Shown here piece by piece: positions 52,871 to 58,442 of a stretch of 58,442 nucleotides of DNA. Position 1 is the stretch's first letter. Each line of letters starts with the position of its first letter. Position numbers and translations under genes: made by a program. Source of the DNA: Candidatus Eiseniibacteriota bacterium. GTDB lineage: Bacteria > Eisenbacteria > RBG-16-71-46 > CAIMUX01. Below the pieces are notes generated by a model. The model was not told the origin of the DNA and did not search any database. It was given only the letters and a program-made list of their open reading frames with translations. The DNA lies in assembly GCA_903844735.1 (NCBI GenBank), contig CAIMUX010000118.1, positions 1-58,442 on the forward strand, written 5' to 3'.

Positions 52871-54253
52871 TCAGGGAAGAGGCAGGAGGGCGGCAGCGAG
52901 CCCCTCGTAATCCTTCGCGAAACGGGCGTAGGTGCCGGGCTCTATGTAGCAGAGATTGGGTGCGTTGCGCTTGCCGACGATGTCGCGCGTCCACGGACGA
53001 TCCTCCGCGAGTGCGAGCCGCTTCAAGGCCTCGTTCACTTTCCGCGACGCATTCACGTAGCCAAATTCCTCGCGAGCGTAGGCCGCGGGGTCGAAGCGAT
53101 CCCGACCGTCGATCACGGCGACCAGAACGTCAGCGAGGTCGGGGTCCGCGGCCAACCGCCCCGTGCGCGCATTCACGTGGGTGAGGTCGATCCCCTTGTG
53201 GTCCACGTAGACGACCGCGGGTGTGCCGACGAAGAAGCTCTCGTAAACCGCACGGTTGCTGCCCTCCTGCTTCGAGAGCAAGACCGACACGCGCGATCGA
53301 GCGACGAGGCGGGCCACTTCCTGGTGGGGGATCTTCTCGTGGAACGTAATCTGCTCGGCGATCCCGTGTTTGTCGGCCATCGAAGCTACCGTCACGCGCG
53401 TCCACACTGCGGGGGATCCGATCAGGCCGACCGACAGGCGTCGTCCCTTGGCGCGGATCGCCGCGACGGCGTCGAAGAGCGTCTGGTGGCGCTTCAGAGG
53501 ATGCCACATTGCGACCATGATCACGTCGTAGAGGAAGGGCTCGTCGGCGGGCTTGGGAACGAAAACCGCGGGATCGACCCACTCCCCGGACCCCATGCGG
53601 ATCGGCACGAGATTCGTCCCGAGGCGCTCGAAGAATGCAAAGTCCTGGGCTCGCGGAGCCATAATGATGGCGCTCACGTCGGCGCCGATCCAGGGCAGGA
53701 AGCGCCCGTCCTCCGCACCCCAGTTGCTCGTCTCGAGCACGAACTGCCAGCGCTTCGCGAGCGCCTCGAGATCGAACACCGCCGCGAGCGCCTCGATTCC
53801 CTCGTGGTACTTGACGTGAATCACGCCCTTCTCGCGAGTGGCGTCGTCGGGTGACTTCAAGATCATCAAATCGCCCTGACGTTCGGGATCCAACTCTTCG
53901 CGAGGGTACCGCAAACGCACGCGGTGATCCAGCGGGAACGCCCCGAATTTCGCCCGCAGGTCGCGGGCTGTGTGCGAACGAAGGAAGTCCAGGCGCAACG
54001 CATTGTCGCGCACTGGGAGGAGCGCACCATTTTGACGCGTGGCGCCGTCGATCAGGGCTAGCGCGCGCGCCGCGCGCTGTCGCCCGAGTCCGTCCTCACC
54101 GAGGTGTTTCCAGCCGTGGAGCAGGCGGCGCGTCGCCTCGAACGGGTGACCCGCGCGCGCGCAGGCACGACTCGATAGCCCCTCCGCGCGGGCGTAGACC
54201 CAGCGGAGGAACGACGACTTGCCGACGCGCTCCTTCCAGTCGAGGCGGTTCAC
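52871..54253 (-). CDS. GT4-like glycosyltransferase
   Basis: Predicted 460 residues from a GTG overlapping the upstream short frame as GTGA. The donor-binding half is recognisable: VIMVAMWHPLKRHQTLFDAV, LSVGLIGSPAVW, ITFHEKIPHQEVARLV and LLSKQEGSNRAVYESFFVGT, the last carrying the two glutamates of the GT4 motif. The first ~200 residues are less typical (YPREELDPERQGDLMILKSP). It may glycosylate a surface polymer. Lies between two mobile-element patches. Confidence 0.8.
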   Translation of the reverse strand: MNRLDWKERVGKSSFLRWVYARAEGLSSRACARAGHPFEATRRLLHGWKHLGEDGLGRQRAARALALIDGATRQNGALLPVRDNALRLDFLRSHTARDLRAKFGAFPLDHRVRLRYPREELDPERQGDLMILKSPDDATREKGVIHVKYHEGIEALAAVFDLEALAKRWQFVLETSNWGAEDGRFLPWIGADVSAIIMAPRAQDFAFFERLGTNLVPIRMGSGEWVDPAVFVPKPADEPFLYDVIMVAMWHPLKRHQTLFDAVAAIRAKGRRLSVGLIGSPAVWTRVTVASMADKHGIAEQITFHEKIPHQEVARLVARSRVSVLLSKQEGSNRAVYESFFVGTPAVVYVDHKGIDLTHVNARTGRLAADPDLADVLVAVIDGRDRFDPAAYAREEFGYVNASRKVNEALKRLALAEDRPWTRDIVGKRNAPNLCYIEPGTYARFAKDYEGLAAALLPLP

Positions 54254-54477
54254 TCGGCAACCCCGACGGTGCTGGGCGAAAGTCGGCGCCCCGCGGTCGA
54301 GCGCAGAATCTCACTGAGCCACGCCTTCTCACATGAGGGGGACGCGACGGCCAACCGCTGGAAACGCCGACGAGGCAGGGTCGCGGCGATCGTCGACGTG
54401 GACCGCTCCACTTCTGCGTTCGGATGGGACCGCATGTCGAGCAGCCAACAAGCCACTTCACCGCTCCTGACCGCCAC
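54250..54477 (-). CDS. Short ORF of unknown function coupled to the GT4 gene
   Basis: A 75-residue frame directly preceded by a stop and ending in a GTGA overlap with the glycosyltransferase start. Contents (DMRSHPNAEVERSTSTIAAT; CEKAWLSEILRSTAGRR) are not recognised. The coupling suggests a real gene or the 3' remnant of one; composition alone would not support it. Confidence 0.3.
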   Translation of the reverse strand: MAVRSGEVACWLLDMRSHPNAEVERSTSTIAATLPRRRFQRLAVASPSCEKAWLSEILRSTAGRRLSPSTVGVAE

Positions 54478-54817
54478 TCAGCTCCGTGCGAGTGACCGTA
54501 AATGATGACATGGACTCGTCCCGTAGCTCGCGCCAAACCACATTACGGGCCGGGGACCCAGAGGAGCCTCGGATAGATCGTACCATCATTGCCATTGATT
54601 CAGCCAAGTGATTACTCCAGCCCATCGCGGTAACCGATGCCGAGGGAATTCGGTCAGCGATTCCGGCGGAAGGCGGGCACCCCTTCGATCGGTCGATGCC
54701 GACGTTCCGATCGAGCCCGGCCGTCGTTTTGTAGGAGAACGGTTCCCCGGGGGGCCACCGACGGCGACGCGGGACAACCTGGTACGCTTTCCCCTTGTCA
54801 GCCGAGAAGGGTAAAGC
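54478..54817. other. Intergenic, no gene seen
   Basis: About 340 bp before the IS21 fragment. It should contain the left end of the IS21-type element, but the tandem end repeats seen at 57257-57346 are not visible here. Confidence 0.4.
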
Positions 54818-55108
54818 GTGCCGGCAAGTAGGTTATCCATGCGGAAGATCCGCGATGTCCTGCGCCGACGAGTGTATGGAGGACGCAGCCACGGCGAGAT
54901 CGCTCGGAGCTTGGGCTTGGGGCGCGCAACGATCGCGGAGTACTTCCGCCGGGCCGAAAAGGCGGAGGTCAGATGGCCGGTGACGGTGGACCTGCAGCAG
55001 GGTACCCTGGATCGACCCCTGTTTCCGGAAGTCATTCCGATCACCGTACCACCCCGACCGTCGCTGGACTGGGCCGCGGTCCACCGGGAGCCCTCCGGCG
55101 CCTCGGAG
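54818..55108 (+). pseudogene. IS21-family IstA transposase, N-terminal fragment
   Basis: From a GTG after AGAAGGGTAAAGC: MPASRLSMRKIRDVLRRRVY then GGRSHGEIARSLGLGRATIA, the helix-turn-helix of IstA, followed by SLDWAAVHREPS. Similarity ends near residue 95 where IS200 right-end sequence approaches; the DDE core is absent. The frame remains open to 55255 through unrelated sequence. Confidence 0.72.
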
Positions 55109-55177
55109 CAAGACTCACTTCTCCGTCCGCCGGGATCAAGCAGTCGATGGTGGTGCCGTGGAGTGTCCCTTTCCGAC

Positions 55178-55233
55178 AGCCCCCCTCGGGGGGCCTTCCT
55201 CAAGCCACGCCCTATGGGTGTGGTGCTGACTCA
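55178..55233 (+). repeat. Orphan IS200-type right end with two hairpins
   Basis: A GC hairpin (GCCCCCC/GGGGGGC at about 55180) is followed by a second one, CCACGCCC-TAT-GGGTGTGG (55205-55223). The block GGGGCCTTCCTCA...CTGACTC matches the right end of the IS200-like remnant at 57661-57713. No transposase gene is attached to this copy. Confidence 0.7.
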
Positions 55234-56585
55234 GGCTCCCCACGGTAGCCGATGATGAGACGCAGCTTGCCCGATCGCTCGCGCTCAATGGACGCGACCT
55301 CCGCGAACTCCACGCGGGCCGTCGGATCGAAACGACCCTGGACTTGTGAACGCACGAACTCGCGGGCTCGTTCGTCATAGCCGCCGCCTGGCACGATACG
55401 GATCAAAAAGTCGTCGTAGCCGCGCTGTTCCACTTGGAATTGTTCGATGCCCAGATCGAGGCGCATCGCCTCTTCAAAGATGTACATCATGAACTCGCCG
55501 TGGAATCTCCGGCCGTAGCGAGTCGTGACGAAATCGTACGCGCGACCGTAGATTTTCTCCAGCAGCGTCAGCGTGCGTCCGCAGGAACATGGCGTGGTCG
55601 CAATTACACCATAGTCCCCCGTACGGTAGCGGACCAGCGGCATCGCGTAGTTGTTCAACTCCGTGATTACCAGCTCGCCCAAATTGCCTGGTTCGCACGG
55701 CTGCTGCCCGTCGACCACCTCTAGCAAAAGGTTTTCATCGTTGACATGCAGACCGCCCCGCTCGCACTCGTGCGCGATCGTGCCCAGCTCGCCGCAGCCG
55801 TACTCGTTGTAGACGGGTACCCCAAATGTTTCGGCCAACAGGGCGCGCTGCGCCTCGCCGAGAACCTCGGAGGTCGTGATGATGCATCGCAGATCGGGCC
55901 ACGCCGTGGCGCCGCGCTGGCGCACGTGCTCCGCGAAGGAGGTGAGCATGGAAACGTAGCCGTAGAAGTAGCGCGGCCGGAACCGGTGCAGATCCGCCGC
56001 GTAGCGGTCCATGTCCGAGGGACCGAAGGCGAAGGCCGACAGGCGGCGGCGATTGCATACTGCGTCGACCAGTCGTGCCTGACTGCGATCGCGCGCGGCG
56101 AACGGCACGCCCCAGAAGCGCGCCTGACGGTCCGCCACGCCGACGCCGGCCCAGCTGTAGCCGCGCCAGGTCGCCGCGAGCTCGTGGAGCATGCTGCCGC
56201 GCGTCTTCCAGATCGTCACGGGCACGCCGGTGGATCCGCCCGTCGTCTTGCGGCGCAGGGGGCCCAGTTGATCGCGGCTGAGAAAGTCGGCAGCCCGCGC
56301 CTGAATGTCGGTCTTATGGATGAAGGGCAGACACGCCACGTCAGCAACATCCGCTAGCGGGTGAGCGTCCCACGCTGCGAGCGACCGATATGCCGGCACC
56401 GAGCGCGCCGCGTGCCGTACCAGGGCGCGCAGCCGCTCGGCCTGATGCGCCAGAACTTTGGCACGTGGCCAGTGCTGGCTCGCCTGGAGCCCGCGGATCT
56501 GCGAGGCAATATCTCCAGCGTACAGCCAAGTCACAGGGTAGTAGATCAGAAGTCTGGAGAGCCGTTCCTGTAAGTTCATCGGCAT
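55212..56585 (-). CDS. CapK/PaaK-like adenylate-forming enzyme, 3' end replaced by IS200 sequence
   Basis: Predicted 457 residues. ATG at 56585 with AAGGA nearby, or the second ATG two codons on. ATP loop RRKTTGGSTGVPVTIWK near residue 115. VYNEYGCGELGTIAHECERG has the cysteine/histidine cluster. LVRYRTGDYGVI and TPCSCGRTLTLLEKIYGRAY give the hinge. The final codons (ESAPHP and the stop) are read from the IS200 right end, so the native terminus was cut by a few to several residues. Same family and order of motifs as the protein at 28172, with moderate divergence. Confidence 0.85.
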   Translation of the reverse strand: MPMNLQERLSRLLIYYPVTWLYAGDIASQIRGLQASQHWPRAKVLAHQAERLRALVRHAARSVPAYRSLAAWDAHPLADVADVACLPFIHKTDIQARAADFLSRDQLGPLRRKTTGGSTGVPVTIWKTRGSMLHELAATWRGYSWAGVGVADRQARFWGVPFAARDRSQARLVDAVCNRRRLSAFAFGPSDMDRYAADLHRFRPRYFYGYVSMLTSFAEHVRQRGATAWPDLRCIITTSEVLGEAQRALLAETFGVPVYNEYGCGELGTIAHECERGGLHVNDENLLLEVVDGQQPCEPGNLGELVITELNNYAMPLVRYRTGDYGVIATTPCSCGRTLTLLEKIYGRAYDFVTTRYGRRFHGEFMMYIFEEAMRLDLGIEQFQVEQRGYDDFLIRIVPGGGYDERAREFVRSQVQGRFDPTARVEFAEVASIERERSGKLRLIIGYRGEPESAPHP

Positions 56586-56901
56586 GTGTCCTTCTCGTGC
56601 GCGCCGCGATCCCCGTCACCGGCCGTTCCACTCAACGCGACCGCGGGGCGGCGGTGCCCCGCGGTCGCGATCCAGGCCGGCGCTCGCCGGTCACCGTACA
56701 GATTGGCCGTCTGCATCGGGCGGACATAGGTCGCGGGATCCTCCAACAGCCGCTCTGTTTCCGCGACGCTGGCCTCATCATTGCCTCCCGCCGGGCGGAA
56801 ATTCCCCGATTCGCGCCCCATGTCGGTCTTCATGAGTATGGGACCCCCTGTCTTCAGAACCATGCCCCACTGCACCGGGGTCGCGACAAGGCCAGGGTGC
56901 C

Positions 56902-57075
56902 CTACTTCCCTCCTTTCTGTCCAGTCTTCTGGGGCCGTCCGGGCTTGAGGCGGCCGCGGTATGACTCGCCCTCGATCTGCAGGTCGTAGGCGGTGCTGGT
57001 GAAGCGGTCGATGGCCCTCTGGGCGCGGACGGGATCGGCGAAGGTGGCGAGCCACTCGTCGGGTCCGCGGTTTAA
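56902..57075 (-). pseudogene. IS21-family IstB helper ATPase, C-terminal fragment
   Basis: The minus-strand frame EWLATFADPVRAQRAIDRFT then STAYDLQIEGESYRGRLKP, to a TAG at 56902, matches the end of IstB. The AAA+ core is absent. Orientation is opposite to the IstA fragment at 54818, so the two need not come from one element. Confidence 0.65.
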
Positions 57076-57095
57076 TGCGGAGTGGGTGTTTATGC

Positions 57096-57122
57096 GGGGC
57101 CCCCTCCTCGGAGGCCCCGCAA
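57096..57122. repeat. GC-rich hairpin
   Basis: GCGGGGCC and GGCCCCGC are separated by a short C/T-rich loop. It resembles the first of the two hairpins at the IS200 right ends and could be a third remnant or a terminator. Confidence 0.45.
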
Positions 57123-57256
57123 GTGGGTTATTTCTCCGGCTTCGTGCTCCGCATTACGGGCCGCGAGGTGGCGTGGCGATCAGGGAGTCGGTACGGCCAA
57201 ATCTTGAGACCTTGACTCACAGTAGGAACTCACACCCGCGTCGCTGCGCTCCGCTT

Positions 57257-57346
57257 GGTGGCCGCTTGCCCTCGGACCAAGTGGCCGGAATCAATCGGAA
57301 TGGGTGGCCGCTTTCCTTCGGATCAGGCGGCCGGAATCGCCGGAAC
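57257..57346. repeat. Two 46-bp direct repeats, IS21-type element end
   Basis: GGTGGCCGCTTGCCCTCGGA (57257) and GGTGGCCGCTTTCCTTCGGA (57303) begin two similar units, each containing GGCCGGAATC. Such repeated motifs are known at the ends of IS21 elements, where IstA binds. Adjacent to the IstB fragment on one side and the IS200 remnant on the other. Confidence 0.6.
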
Positions 57347-57652
57347 CACCAGGGAGCTGTGTGACCAGCCGGGAGTGGAGCTGGTGGAAGGGCACGCGAT
57401 GGCGGACCATGTGCACATGTGCCTGATCATCCCGCCGAAGTTCAGCGTGTCTTCCACGATCGGGTTTCGAAGGGCAAGAGCGCCGTTCGGGTTCACCGGG
57501 AGTTGCTCCGCGAGCCCCGTATGACCGGGCTGCACTTCTGGGCCACGGGATACTGCGTGAGTACGGTGGGACTGGACGAGGAGCGCATCCGGAAGTACAT
57601 CCGCGAGCAGGAGGAGCCTGCGGCAAGACAGGGAGAACTGGATCTGAAGTAG
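57342..57652 (+). pseudogene. IS200-type TnpA (HUH/Y1 transposase), truncated and frameshifted
   Basis: GVELVEGHAMADHVHMCLII then PPKFSVSSTIGF contains the HUH motif (HVH) of Y1 transposases. The sequence continues after a one-base deletion near 57468 in another frame: KGKSAVRVHRELLREPRMTG, LHFWATGYCVSTVGLDEERI, EQEEPAARQGELDLK and stop. The YCVSTVG stretch is conserved in the family. The first ~30 residues are missing. A right-end double hairpin follows directly. Confidence 0.8.
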
Positions 57653-57660
57653 GGACTATG

Positions 57661-57713
57661 GGCCCCAGCGGGGCCTTCCTCAGGCCACGCCCTATGGGCG
57701 TGGTCCTGACTCC
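57661..57713 (+). repeat. IS200-type right end with two hairpins
   Basis: GGCCCC-AGC-GGGGCC (57661-57675) is followed by CCACGCCC-TAT-GGGCGTGG (57685-57703), then CTGACTC. Nearly the same block is at 55178-55233; the G to A/T differences in stems preserve pairing through a G-U pair. Confidence 0.72.
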
Positions 57714-57878
57714 TTGTGTGCCAATGTGTTGTGACCGCACTGCGTCTCGCACCCCCTCCCAGAGTACTTGACCCACAACTTCAAGAACCACAGCCAGTTC
57801 CAGACCCACTGCGTCTCGCGCGGCCAACCAGCCTATCTGGCGCATCGCTGGGGTGGAAACGGGGGAAGTCGGCGGCGG
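57714..57878. other. Short region without a supported gene
   Basis: GC-rich DNA between the IS200 right end and the Cys-rich ORF. A plus-strand frame reads THNFKNHSQFQTHC but is too short and isolated to name. Confidence 0.35.
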
Positions 57879-58133
57879 TCAAGGCGGTGGGCGCAACGGT
57901 GGGGGGGCGGCCGGAGTCGTCGGGGGCGGCAATGGCGGCGGACGCAAGCGAAGCCAGCGGCGCAGGCGGTCTTCCCGATCGTAGTCCGGGTTGTCCTCGT
58001 GCCAGGTCGCGCAGGCGCGCCGGTGCCGTTCCCGCTGACAGGAGTCCGAACCGCAGGTCCGATGCCGACGTCCCACCCGTGGATCGCGACGAAACAACTT
58101 CCGACAAATCTCGCGCGGACGCTTCGAAGACAT
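57879..58133 (-). CDS. Small Cys-containing basic protein, mobile-element-associated
   Basis: Predicted 84 residues; the ATG at 58133 follows GAAGGGAGGGCGGT. CRKLFRRDPRVGRRHRTCGS then DSCQRERHRRACATWHEDNP holds a CxxxxC pair and dense arginines, related in pattern to RYCSDPCRRQARRRQCRAAQ at 47457-48008. The remainder is Pro-rich and may be frameshifted sequence. Proteins of this kind recur beside transposases in other genomes; function unknown. Confidence 0.6.
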   Translation of the reverse strand: MSSKRPREICRKLFRRDPRVGRRHRTCGSDSCQRERHRRACATWHEDNPDYDREDRLRRWLRLRPPPLPPPTTPAAPPPLRPPP

Positions 58134-58442
58134 ACCGCCCTCCCTTCCGTCAGGGAGGGTGAGGGATCACGACAAACTCAGGAAGGATCGGCAGAGAGAC
58201 GGTGAGTCATTTCTCGTGAGAGCAGAAGGGGGTCAATTCTGTCGAGCGCCGAAAGATCGTGAGAAAATCGCCCTAAACCTGGGCCATGATCGTGGGAAAT
58301 GACATTTGCGATCCTTTCATCCCGGATTTCGCGGGCCTCGGGCACTGTCGTCGGCGCGTGGCCTGACTGCTGCGTGAGAGAAATGTACGAAACGCCAGTA
58401 AAACAGGGGTGAAAACAAACTCCTCCCGTGGTATGAAAGGGG
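58134..58442. other. Right edge, no gene seen
   Basis: About 310 bp with lower GC and no open frame with coding character. It may be the promoter region of a gene beyond the window. Confidence 0.4.

Noticed and set aside
52781-53854. 357-codon plus-strand open frame
   Set aside because: Antisense to the GT4 gene at 52871; His/Arg/Val-rich without motifs.

Overview
The window is from a high-GC, Gram-negative-type bacterium that I cannot place to species. A secreted protein with a FlgD-like carboxy-terminal domain, an FG-GAP/cadherin-like surface protein and NtrC-type regulation fit uncultivated lineages such as Eisenbacteria, Krumholzibacteriota or related FCB/deltaproteobacterial groups. That placement is inference. 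I see no rRNA, tRNA or CRISPR array.

Layout. 1-3450: two secreted or surface proteins. 3773-8612: three GT39-type membrane glycosyltransferases, the last two a tandem duplication. 8607-12126 (minus): a translationally coupled trio of GT2, FAD oxidoreductase and polysaccharide deacetylase. 12350-17132: UDP-GlcNAc 2-epimerase, a UDP-ManNAc dehydrogenase-like enzyme and a glutamine-dependent asparagine synthetase-like amidotransferase, together a plausible route to an amidated N-acetylmannosaminuronic acid. 17280-18500: an MntA/HepT (MNT-HEPN) toxin-antitoxin pair between two dead transposase fragments. 18567-21665: a sigma-54 activator, a strong palindrome, a 42-bp minisatellite and a helical unknown. 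21738-42694: the main polysaccharide locus. It holds a second WecB, several glycosyltransferases, an O-antigen polymerase, acyltransferases, a CapK-like adenylate-forming enzyme, two asparagine-synthetase-like proteins lacking the glutaminase cysteine, an aspartate/glutamate racemase, a TylF-like methyltransferase, a deacetylase, a frameshifted GNAT protein and a Wzx flippase.

42695-58442 is a graveyard of mobile elements with three surviving polysaccharide-type genes (48577, 52871, 55212). It contains IS66, tyrosine-recombinase, group II intron, large serine recombinase, ISL3, IS21 and IS200 remnants and one intact ISKra4-type insertion sequence with an apparent 8-bp target duplication. Four copies of a small Cys-rich, basic protein module lie among these remnants and are the least explained coding signal here.

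Together the polysaccharide genes suggest a lipid-linked repeat unit containing HexNAc/HexNAcA sugars, built by GT2/GT4 enzymes, flipped by Wzx and polymerised by Wzy, with acetyl, methyl, amide and possibly amino-acid decorations. The clustering of amide-forming enzymes with a racemase and CapK-like adenylating enzymes is the most interesting biochemical hint. No initiating glycosyl-1-phosphate transferase, Wzz or export porin is visible, so the locus is incomplete, dispersed or partly lost to transposition.
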